From positions 8,052 through 72,051 of the forward strand of contig NZ_DIHC01000039.1 in NCBI RefSeq assembly GCF_002419965.1: a stretch of DNA of 64,000 bases. Direction: 5' to 3'. The DNA is from Pseudomonas sp. UBA5706. GTDB lineage: Bacteria > Pseudomonadota > Gammaproteobacteria > Pseudomonadales > Pseudomonadaceae. Within the stretch, counting starts at the first letter, position 1; each line of letters starts with the position of its first letter. The notes beneath the pieces are model-generated. The model worked only from the letters and a program-made list of their open reading frames with translations. It was not told the origin of the DNA and did not search any database. The position numbers were made by a program, and so were the translations under genes. Of the stretch, positions 18,366-27,283 are shown one piece after another.

Positions 18366-19637
18366 GCGGTAGGAGGGCTTGCCGGCGATCGGCTGCGCAG
18401 CAGTCGCAAACCCTGCAACCTATGCCTACCTGACACACCGCGCGATCTGCCTGTGCCACCGGTTCCGCCGTCTGGTTATGCTGCCGGTTCCCGGCAGATC
18501 GCTGGCAAGCCAGGCTCCTACGCCTTCGGCAGAGGCTGATCGGCGTCCACCGCATCCCGCTGTTGATTCTGGCCGAAGGCCGTAGGAGCCCGGCTTGCCG
18601 GCGATCGGCTGCGCAGCAGTCGCAAATCCTGCAACCTGTGCCTACCTGACACACCGCGCGATCTGCCTGTGCCACCGGTTCCACCGTCTGGTTATGCTGC
18701 CGGCTCCGGCAGATCGCTGGCAAGCCAGGCTCCTACGCCTTCGGCAGAAGCAGATCGGAGTCCACCGCATCCCGCTGTTGATTCTGGCCGAAGGCCGTAG
18801 GAGCCCGGCTTGCCGGCGATCGGCTGCGCAGCAGTCGCAAACCCTGCAACCTATGCCTACCTGACACACCGCGCGATCTGCCTGTGCCACCGGTTCCGCC
18901 GTCTGGTTATGCTGCCGGCTCCGACAGATCGCTGGCAATCCAGGCTCCTACGCCTTCGGCAGAAGCAAATCGGAGCCCACCGCATCCCGTCCTTGATTCT
19001 GGCCGAAGGCCGTAGGAGCCCGGCTTGCCGGCGATCGGCTGCGCAGCAGTCGCAAACCCTGCAACCTGCGCCTACCTGACACACCGCGCGATCTGCCTGT
19101 GCCACCGGTTCCGCCGTCTGGTAGTGCTGCCGGTTCCCGGCAGATCGCTGGCAAGCCAGGCCCCTACGCTTTCGGCAGAGGCTGATCGGAGTCCATCGCA
19201 TCCCGCTGTTGATTCTGGCCGAAGGCCGTAGGAGCCCGGCTTGCCGGCGATCGGCTGCGCAGCAGTCGCAAACCCTGCAACCTGTGCCTACCTGACACAC
19301 CGCGCGATCTGCCTGTGCCACCGGTTCCACCGTCTGGTTATGCTGCCGGCTCCGGCAGATCGCTGGCAAGCCAGGCTCCTACGCCTTCGGCAGAGGCAGA
19401 TCGGAGTCCACCGCATCCCGCTGTTGATTCTGGCCGAAGGCCGTAGGAGCTCGGCTTGCCGGCGATCGGCTGCGCAGCAGTCGCAAACCCTGCAACCTGC
19501 GCCTACCTGACACACCGCGCGATCCGATTTTTGCTGTCGGTTCCGCCGTCTGGTTATGCTGCCGGTTCCCGGCAGATCGCTGGCAAGCCAGGCTCCTACG
19601 CCTTCGGCAGAGGCTGATCGGCGTCCACCGCATCCCC
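18366..19637. repeat. Tandem array of six 215/216-bp REPIN units
   Basis: The anchor GCGATCGGCTGCGCAGCAG recurs at 18385, 18601, 18816, 19031, 19247 and 19462, spacing 216, 215, 215, 216 and 215. Each unit contains a GTAGGAGC..GGCTTGCCGGCGATC element and an inverted partner (GATCGCTGGCAAGCCAGGCTCCTAC), so each is a REPIN-like hairpin pair plus a linker. Two sequence variants differ at the second arm (GGTTCCCGGCAG or GGCTCCGGCAG), in the order A-B-B-A-B-A. The last unit has a diverged patch at about 19521-19542. No gene is supported; apparent open frames repeat with the unit. Confidence 0.93.
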
Positions 19638-19677
19638 GCCTCTCATTTGCTATCGCGTCGAGCGATATCGTTGTCCC

Positions 19678-20712
19678 TCAAAAGTTATCCGGCGTCTTTG
19701 CCTTCTCGCGAGCGCTTTCGCGGGTGATCAACCCTTTGGTCACCAGATCCTTCAAGCACATATCCAGTGTCTGCATCCCCAGCGCGCCTCCGGTCTGAAT
19801 CGACGAATACATCTGCGCCACCTTGTCTTCGCGGATAAGGTTGCGGATCGCCGAAGTGCCGATCATTATTTCGTGAGCCGCCACCCGACCTCCGCCGACT
19901 TTCTTCAGCAGCGCCTGGGACACGATGGCGTGAAGCGACTCGGACAGCATCGAACGAATCATCGATTTTTCCTGAGCCGGGAAAACGTCCACGATCCGGT
20001 CGATACTTTTCGCCGCCGACGTGGTGTGCAACGTGCCGAACACCAAGTGCCCGGTTTCTGCAGCGGTCAGCGCCAGGCGGATGGTTTCCAGGTCACGCAG
20101 CTCACCTACCAGAATCACGTCCGGGTCTTCCCGCAGCGCCGAACGCAACGCTTCGGCGAACCCGTGGGTGTCGCGGTGGACTTCACGCTGGTTGATCAGA
20201 CTTTTCTTGGACTCATGTACGAATTCGATGGGGTCTTCAATGGTCAGGATATGGTGATGCTTGTTGGCGTTGAGGTAATCGACCATCGCCGCCAACGTCG
20301 TCGACTTGCCCGAACCGGTGGGCCCGGTGACCAGCACCAGCCCGCGAGGAACGTCTGTAATTTTGCGAAACACTTCTCCCATGCCCAGATCGTCCATGCT
20401 AAGGACCTTCGACGGGATGGTCCGGAACACAGCTCCTGCACCGCGGTTCTGGTTGAACGCATTGACCCTGAAACGCGCAACGCCGGGCACCTCGAACGAG
20501 AAGTCCGTTTCCAGGTCTTCTTCGAAGTCCTTGCGCTGCTTGTCGTTCATGATGTCGTAGATCAGCTCCTGAACCTCTTTCTGGTCCAATGCTGGCAGGT
20601 TGATCCGCCGCACATCGCCGTCGACGCGAATCATTGGCGGCAGGCCGGCAGAGAGGTGTAAGTCCGACGCGCCTTGCTTGGCACTGAAGGCAAGCAGCTC
20701 GGTAATATCCAT
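19678..20712 (-). CDS. pilT: Type IV pilus retraction ATPase PilT
   Basis: Protein of 344 residues, the length of P. aeruginosa PilT. Walker A GPTGSGKST is at about 130-138, followed by the Asp box (ILTIEDPIEFVHE), Walker B-like VGELRDLETIRLA and the His box FGTLHTTSAAKSIDRI. It powers pilus retraction from the inner membrane base. Start chosen at MDITELLAF behind GAGGAGC; eight upstream codons in frame are not family-like. pilU, which I recall adjacent to pilT in P. aeruginosa, is not in the window; the tandem repeat array lies there instead. Confidence 0.96.
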   Translation of the reverse strand: MDITELLAFSAKQGASDLHLSAGLPPMIRVDGDVRRINLPALDQKEVQELIYDIMNDKQRKDFEEDLETDFSFEVPGVARFRVNAFNQNRGAGAVFRTIPSKVLSMDDLGMGEVFRKITDVPRGLVLVTGPTGSGKSTTLAAMVDYLNANKHHHILTIEDPIEFVHESKKSLINQREVHRDTHGFAEALRSALREDPDVILVGELRDLETIRLALTAAETGHLVFGTLHTTSAAKSIDRIVDVFPAQEKSMIRSMLSESLHAIVSQALLKKVGGGRVAAHEIMIGTSAIRNLIREDKVAQMYSSIQTGGALGMQTLDMCLKDLVTKGLITRESAREKAKTPDNF

Positions 20713-20766
20713 ACAGCTCCTCATCACATAGAATGCCGCAGACTTTAGCCCTGCTGGCGCAAATCA

Positions 20767-21453
20767 ATGTCCACGATAGCAGAGAACATTTCAACGCTCG
20801 CAGAGCGAATTCACGACGCAGCGCAGGCCGCACAGCGCGATCCGGCGTCCGTCGGCCTGCTGGCCGTGAGCAAAACCAAACCGGCGGACGATCTGCGCGA
20901 GGCGTATGCCGCCGGATTGCGCGACTTCGGCGAGAACTATCTGCAGGAAGCGCTCGGTAAACAGGCCCAATTGAGCGACCTGCCCTTGATCTGGCATTTC
21001 ATCGGCCCCATCCAGTCAAACAAGACTCGCGCCATCGCCGAGCAGTTTGCCTGGGTACACTCCGTGGATCGTTTGAAAATCGCACAACGCCTGTCCGAAC
21101 AGCGCCCCGCCGAACTGCCCCCCCTTAACATCTGCATCCAGGTCAACGTCAGTGGCGAAGCCAGCAAGTCAGGCTGCAGCCCCGAGGACCTGCCTGCGCT
21201 GGCACACGCCATCAGTGCGCTGCCCAACCTGAAATTGCGCGGCTTGATGGCCATCCCCGAGCCGACCGAGGACAGCGACGAACAAAACGCTGCCTTTGCT
21301 GCCGTACGCAATCTGCAACATCAACTCAATCTGCCGCTGGACACCCTCTCCATGGGCATGAGCCACGACCTGGAAGCCGCCATTGCACAAGGCGCAACCT
21401 GGGTGCGGATCGGCACTGCCCTCTTCGGCGCCCGTCATTACGGGCAGCCTTAA
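20767..21453 (+). CDS. yggS: PLP homeostasis protein YggS (PipY/PLPBP family)
   Basis: Protein of 228 residues with a single-domain PLP-binding barrel. Lys36 in LLAVSKTKP is the PLP Schiff-base residue; the GENYLQEA, WHFIGPIQSNK and SMGMSHDLEAAI motifs are all present. The family buffers pyridoxal phosphate and has no known catalytic reaction. It is divergent from pilT with only 54 bases between, and its stop lies 24 bases before proC. yggS-proC-yggT is a conserved group. Confidence 0.95.
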   Translation: MSTIAENISTLAERIHDAAQAAQRDPASVGLLAVSKTKPADDLREAYAAGLRDFGENYLQEALGKQAQLSDLPLIWHFIGPIQSNKTRAIAEQFAWVHSVDRLKIAQRLSEQRPAELPPLNICIQVNVSGEASKSGCSPEDLPALAHAISALPNLKLRGLMAIPEPTEDSDEQNAAFAAVRNLQHQLNLPLDTLSMGMSHDLEAAIAQGATWVRIGTALFGARHYGQP

Positions 21454-21477
21454 CTTTTGGCTCACAGGAAATCGTTC

Positions 21478-22296
21478 ATGAGCAAGACCCGTATCGCGTT
21501 TATCGGTGCTGGAAACATGGCTGCCAGCCTGATTGGCGGCATGCGTGCCCAAGGCGTCGACGCTGACTCGATCCGTGCCAGCGATCCTGGCGCAGAAACC
21601 CGCGAGCGCATCGCCAAGGAACACGGCATCAAAGTCGTCGCCGACAACGCCGAAGCTGTCGAGGGCGCCGATGTGGTGCTGCTGGCGGTCAAGCCGCAGA
21701 TGATGAAAGTCGTTTGCGAAGCACTCAGGCCAGCCCTGCAGCCCCACCAACTGGTGGTGTCCATCGCCGCCGGCATCACCTGCGCCAGCATGAAGGCATG
21801 GCTCGGCGAACAGCCTTTGGTGCGCTGCATGCCCAATACCCCGGCGCTGCTGCGCCAGGGCGTGAGCGGCCTGTATGCCACTGCCGATGTGTCCGACACC
21901 CAGCGCGAGCAGGCCGAGACCCTGTTGTCCGCCGTCGGCATTGCGCTGTGGGTGGACGAAGAACAGCAAATCGATGCGGTGACCGCCGTTTCCGGCAGCG
22001 GTCCTGCGTATTTCTTCCTGCTGATCGAGGCTATGACCGCAGCGGGTGTGAAGCTGGGCTTGTCGCGCGATGTTGCCGAGACGCTGGCCGAGCAAACTGC
22101 ACTGGGCGCCGCCCGCATGGCGACCAGCAGCGACGTCGATGCTGCCGAGCTGCGTCGGCGCGTGACGTCCCCTGCAGGCACTACCGAAGCTGCGATCAAA
22201 TCGTTCCAGGCAGATGGTTTTGAAGCGATCGTCGAGAAGGCGCTGACCGCCGCCGCGCATCGCTCGACCGAGCTTGCCGAACAGCTGGGCAAATAA
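21478..22296 (+). CDS. proC: Pyrroline-5-carboxylate reductase
   Basis: Protein of 272 residues catalysing the last step of proline synthesis with NAD(P)H. The N-terminal Rossmann motif FIGAGNMAASLIGGM, the MPNTPAL segment and the C-terminal dimer motif (AVSGSGPAYFFLLIEAM, then VTSPAGTTEAAI) are clear. Start at MSKTRIAF, which follows CAGGAA; a slightly longer frame overlaps the yggS gap and lacks support. Confidence 0.96.
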   Translation: MSKTRIAFIGAGNMAASLIGGMRAQGVDADSIRASDPGAETRERIAKEHGIKVVADNAEAVEGADVVLLAVKPQMMKVVCEALRPALQPHQLVVSIAAGITCASMKAWLGEQPLVRCMPNTPALLRQGVSGLYATADVSDTQREQAETLLSAVGIALWVDEEQQIDAVTAVSGSGPAYFFLLIEAMTAAGVKLGLSRDVAETLAEQTALGAARMATSSDVDAAELRRRVTSPAGTTEAAIKSFQADGFEAIVEKALTAAAHRSTELAEQLGK

Positions 22297-22306
22297 GGAG
22301 CCATTC

Positions 22307-22897
22307 ATGAATGCACTCACCGGCGCTACGATCTTTGTCATTCAGACGTTGATCAGCCTGTACCTGACCATCGTTTTGTTGCGCTTCGTGCTGCAACTGG
22401 TCAAAGCCAACTTCTACAACCCGCTCAGCCAGTTCGCGGTGCGCGCGACCCAGCCGCTGCTCAAGCCCATCCGCCGTATCGTCCCAAGCGTCTTTGGGCT
22501 GGACACATCGTCGCTGCTGCTAGCGATCGTGATTCAGGCGCTGCTGATGGCGTTCGTGCTGATGATGACCTATGGCACTATCGGCGACGTGCCACATCTG
22601 TTGATGTGGTCGATCATCGGCGTCACTTCGCTGCTGCTGAAAATCTTCTGGGTGGCGATGATCATCATGGTGATCGTTTCGTGGATCGCACCCGGCTCTC
22701 ACAACCCCGCTGCCGAACTGGCCTACCAGATCAGCGAGCCGATTCTGGCGCCGTTCCGCCGCATCATCCCGAACCTCGGCGGTCTGGATATTTCGCCGAT
22801 CTTCGCGTTTCTGGCGATCCAGGTGCTGCAGTCGTACGTTATGCCTGAACTGGCGGCCTACGCGGCCATGCCGCAGGAGTTGTGGCGGCTGATCTGA
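22307..22897 (+). CDS. yggT: YggT family integral membrane protein
   Basis: Protein of 196 residues with two homologous halves, each with a pair of membrane helices and a short amphipathic stretch (FNPL-like YNPLSQFAVRATQPLLKPIRRIVPS, and AYQISEPILAPFRRIIPNLGG). Start follows AAGGAGCC. YggT proteins have been linked to osmotic tolerance and to division or ion homeostasis, but no precise role is established. Ten bases after proC, so probably in the same operon. Confidence 0.92.
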   Translation: MNALTGATIFVIQTLISLYLTIVLLRFVLQLVKANFYNPLSQFAVRATQPLLKPIRRIVPSVFGLDTSSLLLAIVIQALLMAFVLMMTYGTIGDVPHLLMWSIIGVTSLLLKIFWVAMIIMVIVSWIAPGSHNPAAELAYQISEPILAPFRRIIPNLGGLDISPIFAFLAIQVLQSYVMPELAAYAAMPQELWRLI

Positions 22898-22959
22898 ATA
22901 TCCAGGGCAACGCCAACATCCGGTTGCCCGGATTTACGACCTAAACAGTTCGCTTCTGC

Positions 22960-23130
22960 CGCTGGCGTAGGAGCTGCCGGGTGGCGCTCCACCTTGCCAG
23001 CGATCTGTCGCGCAGCGGCAATAAGTCCGGGAACTGCGGTGCATCTGACAACCGAGGTGTCTGATTTTGCTGTCGTTTTGCGACAGATCGCGAGCAAGCT
23101 GGCTCCCACGCCCTCCGCGCAGAATCAAAA
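22960..23130. repeat. REPIN between yggT and metX
   Basis: A GGCGTAGGAGCTG...TTGCCAGCGATCTGTCGCGCAGCG element (about 22963-23020) faces an inverted partner (GCGACAGATCGCGAGCAAGCTGGCTCCCACGCC, about 23078-23115). The rest of the 324-base gap between yggT and metX holds no supported gene; the metX promoter should lie at about 23130-23210. Confidence 0.8.
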
Positions 23131-23221
23131 GCACGACCGGCAGCGAATTCAATATTTACTTGGTTGCCGCTACCCCGCCTGATCTTTAGACTTACGCCTC
23201 ATTTCAGCGAGAGCAGAGTCG

Positions 23222-24361
23222 ATGTCCACGGTCTTTCCCGAAGATTCTGTCGGTCTAGTCACGCCGCAAACGGCGCATTTCAGCGAGCCATTGGCGCTGG
23301 CCTGCGGTCGTTCACTGGCTGCCTACGACCTCATCTACGAAACCTACGGTCAACTTAACGCGGCCAAGAGCAACGCGGTGCTGATCTGTCACGCCCTGTC
23401 CGGTCATCATCACGCCGCCGGCTACCACAGCCCCGACGACCGCAAGCCGGGCTGGTGGGACAGCTGCATCGGCCCCGGCAAACCGATCGATACCACCAAA
23501 TTCTTCGTCGTCAGCCTCAACAATCTCGGCGGCTGCAACGGCTCGACCGGCCCAAGCAGCATCAACCCGGAAACCGGCAAGCCGTTTGGCGCCGACTTCC
23601 CGGTGCTGACAGTGGAAGACTGGGTTCATAGCCAGGCGCGGCTGGCCGACACCCTTGGCATTCTGCAGTGGGCGGCCATCGTGGGCGGCAGCCTGGGCGG
23701 TATGCAGGCGTTGCAATGGACCATCACCTACCCGGATCGCGTACGTCACTGCCTGGCCATTGCTTCGGCGCCCAAGCTGTCGGCGCAGAACATCGCCTTC
23801 AACGAAGTGGCGCGTCAGGCGATCCTCACCGATCCCGAATTCCATGGCGGGTCGTTCCAGGAAATGGGCGTGATCCCAAAGCGCGGTCTGATGCTGGCGC
23901 GCATGGTCGGGCATATCACTTACCTGTCCGACGACTCCATGGGCGAAAAATTCGGCCGCGGCCTGAAAAACGAAAACCTCAACTACGACTTCCACAGCGT
24001 CGAGTTTCAGGTCGAGAGCTATCTGCGCTATCAGGGTGAAGAGTTCTCCGGGCGTTTCGATGCCAATACATACCTGTTGATGACCAAGGCGCTGGATTAC
24101 TTCGACCCTGCAGCCAACTTCAACGACAACCTGGCCGCAACCTTCGCAGGCGTCACGTCGAAATTCTGCGTGATGTCGTTTACCACTGACTGGCGCTTCT
24201 CGCCAGCGCGCTCGCGGGAGCTGGTGGATGCGCTGATGGCGGCGAAAAAGGACGTCTGTTATCTGGAGATCGACGCTCCCCAAGGCCATGACGCCTTCCT
24301 GATGCCGATCCCGCGCTACCTGCAGGCCTTCACCCGCTACATGAACCGAATTGCATTCTGA
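23222..24361 (+). CDS. metX: Homoserine O-acyltransferase MetX
   Basis: Protein of 379 residues, alpha/beta-hydrolase fold. The nucleophile Ser157 sits in GGSLGGMQALQW and the catalytic His356 in PQGHDAF; the Asp is in FTTDWRFSP. It activates homoserine for methionine synthesis. In Pseudomonas MetX enzymes use succinyl-CoA according to published work, so homoserine O-succinyltransferase is the likelier activity, though sequence alone does not settle the acyl donor. The downstream metW is its usual partner. Confidence 0.94.
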   Translation: MSTVFPEDSVGLVTPQTAHFSEPLALACGRSLAAYDLIYETYGQLNAAKSNAVLICHALSGHHHAAGYHSPDDRKPGWWDSCIGPGKPIDTTKFFVVSLNNLGGCNGSTGPSSINPETGKPFGADFPVLTVEDWVHSQARLADTLGILQWAAIVGGSLGGMQALQWTITYPDRVRHCLAIASAPKLSAQNIAFNEVARQAILTDPEFHGGSFQEMGVIPKRGLMLARMVGHITYLSDDSMGEKFGRGLKNENLNYDFHSVEFQVESYLRYQGEEFSGRFDANTYLLMTKALDYFDPAANFNDNLAATFAGVTSKFCVMSFTTDWRFSPARSRELVDALMAAKKDVCYLEIDAPQGHDAFLMPIPRYLQAFTRYMNRIAF

Positions 24362-24368
24362 GGACACC

Positions 24369-24989
24369 ATGAGAGCCGACCTGGAAATCATCCAAGACTG
24401 GATACCGGCAGGCAGCCGCGTGCTCGACCTCGGCTGCGGCGACGGCGAATTGCTGGCCTGGCTGCGCGACAACAAGCAAGTGACCGGCTACGGCCTGGAA
24501 AACGACGCCGATAACATTGCGCGCTGTGTCGCGCGGGGCGTCAATGTCATTGAACAGGACCTGGACAAGGGCCTGGGCAACTTCGCCAGCAACAGCTTCG
24601 ACGTCGTGGTCATGACGCAGGCGCTGCAGGCCGTGCATTACCCCGACCGGATTCTCGACGAAATGCTGCGGGTCGGTCGCCAGTGCATCATTACTTTCCC
24701 CAACTTCGGCCACTGGCGCTGCCGCTGGTACCTGGCAAGCAAGGGCCGGATGCCGGTGTCCGAGTTCCTGCCCTATACGTGGTACAACACGCCCAACATC
24801 CACTTCTGCACCTTCGAAGACTTCGAAGAGCTGTGCCGGGGTCGCTCGGCGAAGGTCATCGATCGGCTGGCAGTGGATCAACAGCATCGCCACGGTTGGG
24901 CCAGCAAGCTATGGCCTAATCTGTTGGGTGAGATCGGCATCTATAGGGTCAGCAGTCCGGGCTTGCAGGACCATCGGATTGCCGTGTGA
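24369..24989 (+). CDS. metW: Methionine biosynthesis protein MetW
   Basis: Protein of 206 residues with a class I methyltransferase-like fold: VLDLGCGDGELLAWL is the SAM-binding glycine loop, and NFGHWRCRWYLASKGRMPVSE is family-specific. MetW is required with MetX for homoserine acyltransfer in several bacteria, and its own methylation substrate is unknown. It lies 7 bases after metX with a GAGGACACC ribosome site. Confidence 0.95.
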   Translation: MRADLEIIQDWIPAGSRVLDLGCGDGELLAWLRDNKQVTGYGLENDADNIARCVARGVNVIEQDLDKGLGNFASNSFDVVVMTQALQAVHYPDRILDEMLRVGRQCIITFPNFGHWRCRWYLASKGRMPVSEFLPYTWYNTPNIHFCTFEDFEELCRGRSAKVIDRLAVDQQHRHGWASKLWPNLLGEIGIYRVSSPGLQDHRIAV

Positions 24990-25060
24990 CATCAACCTGG
25001 ATACACGCGCCAGCACCGCTTGCCCCACAGTTTCAGCCAGCACATTTTCACGGACCTCAC

Positions 25061-25666
25061 ATGAATTTCACCCAACTCGTACTGGCCAGCCACAACGCCG
25101 GCAAACTCAAGGAACTCCAGGCCATGCTCGGCGGCAGCGTACAGCTGCGGTCGATCGGCGAGTTCAGCAGCGTCGAGCCGGACGAAACCGGCCTGTCGTT
25201 CGTCGAGAACGCAATTCTCAAGGCCCGCAACGCGGCACGTATTTCCGGGCTGCCGGCACTGGCCGATGATTCGGGGCTGGCAGTAGATTTCCTCGGTGGC
25301 GCACCAGGCATCTATTCGGCGCGTTATGCCGACGGCAACGGCGATGCGGCCAATAACGCCAAATTGCTCGACGCGCTCAAAGACGTGCCTGAAGAACAAC
25401 GTGGCGCGCAGTTCGTCTGCGTATTGGCGCTGGTCCGGCATGCCGACGATCCGCTGCCGATTCTCTGCGAGGGCCTCTGGCACGGGCGCATTTTGACCGC
25501 TGCCAGCGGCGAGCACGGCTTTGGCTACGATCCACTGTTCTGGGTGCCGGAACGCAACCTGTCCAGCGCCGAACTGCCCCCGGCCGACAAGAACCAGATC
25601 AGCCATCGCGCCCGCGCCATGGCTATCCTGCGTGAACGCCTGAATCCGAGCCCTGACCTGAAATGA
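25061..25666 (+). CDS. rdgB: dITP/XTP pyrophosphatase (RdgB/HAM1 family)
   Basis: Protein of 201 residues that removes non-canonical purine triphosphates. The N-terminal LASHNAGKLKELQAML, ADDSGLAVDFLGGAPGIYSARYA and the C-terminal GFGYDPLFW and NQISHRARAM motifs are intact. The start at MNFTQLVLASHN was preferred; a GTG overlapping the end of metW gives 25 extra residues without family resemblance. Overlaps hemW by four bases (ATGA). Confidence 0.95.
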   Translation: MNFTQLVLASHNAGKLKELQAMLGGSVQLRSIGEFSSVEPDETGLSFVENAILKARNAARISGLPALADDSGLAVDFLGGAPGIYSARYADGNGDAANNAKLLDALKDVPEEQRGAQFVCVLALVRHADDPLPILCEGLWHGRILTAASGEHGFGYDPLFWVPERNLSSAELPPADKNQISHRARAMAILRERLNPSPDLK

Positions 25667-26877
25667 ATCAGGACTCCACCACCCGGCCGCTGATTGCTGG
25701 CGCGGCCGGTTTCAGCTCACAGCAGCCAAGAAACCCCCTGCCCGAGCTACCCCCGCTGTCGCTGTACATCCATATTCCGTGGTGCGTGCGCAAATGCCCG
25801 TACTGCGACTTCAACTCCCACACCGCCAGCGCCGTACTTCCCGAGCAGGAGTACGTCGATGCGCTATTGGCCGACCTCGACCAGGACATGCCTCATATTT
25901 ATGGGCGCGAGCTGAGCACGATTTTCTTCGGTGGAGGCACGCCGAGCTTGTTCAGCGCCGACGCTTTGGGCCGTTTGCTGAGAGGGGTCGAGCAGCGCGT
26001 TCGCTTTGCGCCGGACATCGAAATCACTCTGGAGGCGAACCCGGGCACCTTCGAACAGGACAAGTTCAGCGCCTACCGCGGCCTGGGTATCAACCGCCTT
26101 TCCATCGGCATTCAGAGTTTTCAGGAAGCCAAGCTCAAGGCGCTGGGGCGCATCCACAATGGCGATGAAGCCGTGCGCGCTGCCGATATGGCGCGGCAAG
26201 CCGGTTTCGATAACTTCAACCTGGACCTGATGCATGGGCTGCCGAATCAGTCGCAGGACGACGCTCTCGGCGATTTGCGTCAGGCCGTCGCATTGGCGCC
26301 GACGCACCTGTCCTGGTATCAACTGACCCTCGAACCCAACACCGTGTTCTGGAACCAGCCGCCAACGCTGCCGGAGGACGATATCCTCTGGGACATTCAG
26401 GAGGCCGGCCAAACGCTGCTCCGGGAAAACGGCTACGCCCAATACGAGGTCTCAGCCTATGCGCAGGCAGGACGTGCTGCACGCCACAACCTGAATTACT
26501 GGAGCTTCGGGGACTTCATCGGTATCGGCGCCGGCGCACACGGCAAGCTCAGTCACCCCGACGGGCGCATCGTACGCACCTGGAAGACCCGACTGCCCAA
26601 GGATTATCTGAATCCGGCGAAAGCATTTCAGGCGGGCGAGAAACTGTTGCCGATGGACGAAATGCCCTTCGAATTCCTGATGAACGCGCTGCGCCTGACA
26701 AATGGCGTGGACGCTGCATTATTTCAGCGCCGCACCGGTCTAAGCGTCGATTCGCTCGCCAGCGCACGCCGACAGGCCGAACAACGGGGCTTGCTGGAAG
26801 ACGATCCAGCGCGGCTGGTGGCAACGGCTCGGGGTCAGCTGTTTCTCAATGACCTGCTGCAGTACTTTCTTATTTAA
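25663..26877 (+). CDS. hemW: Radical SAM heme chaperone HemW
   Basis: Protein of 404 residues, often mislabelled as coproporphyrinogen oxidase. The radical SAM cluster Cys are 41, 45 and 48 in PWCVRKCPYC, followed by FGGGTPSLF, NPGTF and the C-terminal HemW domain (ARHNLNYWSFGDFIGIGAGAHG). Lack of the fourth Cys (Phe after CDF) fits HemW rather than HemN. It is thought to deliver heme to respiratory enzymes. Translationally coupled to rdgB. Confidence 0.94.
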   Translation: MNQDSTTRPLIAGAAGFSSQQPRNPLPELPPLSLYIHIPWCVRKCPYCDFNSHTASAVLPEQEYVDALLADLDQDMPHIYGRELSTIFFGGGTPSLFSADALGRLLRGVEQRVRFAPDIEITLEANPGTFEQDKFSAYRGLGINRLSIGIQSFQEAKLKALGRIHNGDEAVRAADMARQAGFDNFNLDLMHGLPNQSQDDALGDLRQAVALAPTHLSWYQLTLEPNTVFWNQPPTLPEDDILWDIQEAGQTLLRENGYAQYEVSAYAQAGRAARHNLNYWSFGDFIGIGAGAHGKLSHPDGRIVRTWKTRLPKDYLNPAKAFQAGEKLLPMDEMPFEFLMNALRLTNGVDAALFQRRTGLSVDSLASARRQAEQRGLLEDDPARLVATARGQLFLNDLLQYFLI

Positions 26878-26899
26878 GGCTTAACGCAAAGGAAACTGA

Positions 26900-27223
26900 A
26901 TGGACCACGTACTCGACCTGCTGGCCAGCGTTTCGCGCTGGAGTCGCGGCAACCTCTCGGAAATCGCTTTGGCGTTGGTAGGCTGTTTGCTGATCCTGTT
27001 CGGCGCAGATATCAAAGGCTGGATCGAGGGTCGTCTGAGCAGCTTTGCCGGGGCATTGCGCGTCCCGGTCATGGCCTTGCTGTGCACCATCGGCAGCGGC
27101 GCGGCGCTAATCTATGCGACGCCTTGGGTGGTGCGCGGGCTAAGCCAGTTCAACAACTACAGCCTGGCGCCGGTGTTGTTGGTGGTGCTGGTGTTGATTG
27201 GGGTTGTGGCAGACAGGAAGTGA
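26900..27223 (+). CDS. DUF3392 family small membrane protein
   Basis: Protein of 107 residues with three predicted membrane segments (about 22-41, 51-75 and 82-104). It resembles the DUF3392 group that follows hemW in Pseudomonas. Start follows an AAGGAAACTGA ribosome site, 22 bases after hemW, so it is likely co-transcribed. Function unknown. Confidence 0.82.
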   Translation: MDHVLDLLASVSRWSRGNLSEIALALVGCLLILFGADIKGWIEGRLSSFAGALRVPVMALLCTIGSGAALIYATPWVVRGLSQFNNYSLAPVLLVVLVLIGVVADRK

Positions 27224-27244
27224 ACCGAAGGTTTACACAATCCA

Positions 27245-27281
27245 CTGCAGGAGCCGGCGTGCTGAAAGCCGGCTCCTGCAG
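27245..27281. terminator. Perfect inverted repeat between convergent genes
   Basis: Arms of 14 bases, CTGCAGGAGCCGGC at 27245-27258 and its exact complement at 27268-27281, with a 9-base loop. It lies between the convergent DUF3392 gene and trmB and ends just before the trmB stop. A long T-run is absent on either side, so strong intrinsic termination is not certain; a REP-derived hairpin is the alternative. Confidence 0.6.
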
Positions 27282-27283
27282 GG

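Noticed and set aside
18366..19637. CRISPR array or repeated small genes
   Set aside because: Period is about 215 bases with almost no unique spacer and inverted arms within each unit; open frames of identical sequence simply follow the repeat. REPIN tandem array fits better.
24986..25060. GTG start of rdgB overlapping metW
   Set aside because: The 25 extra residues have no family similarity; MNFTQLVLASHNAGKLKEL is the conserved N-terminus.
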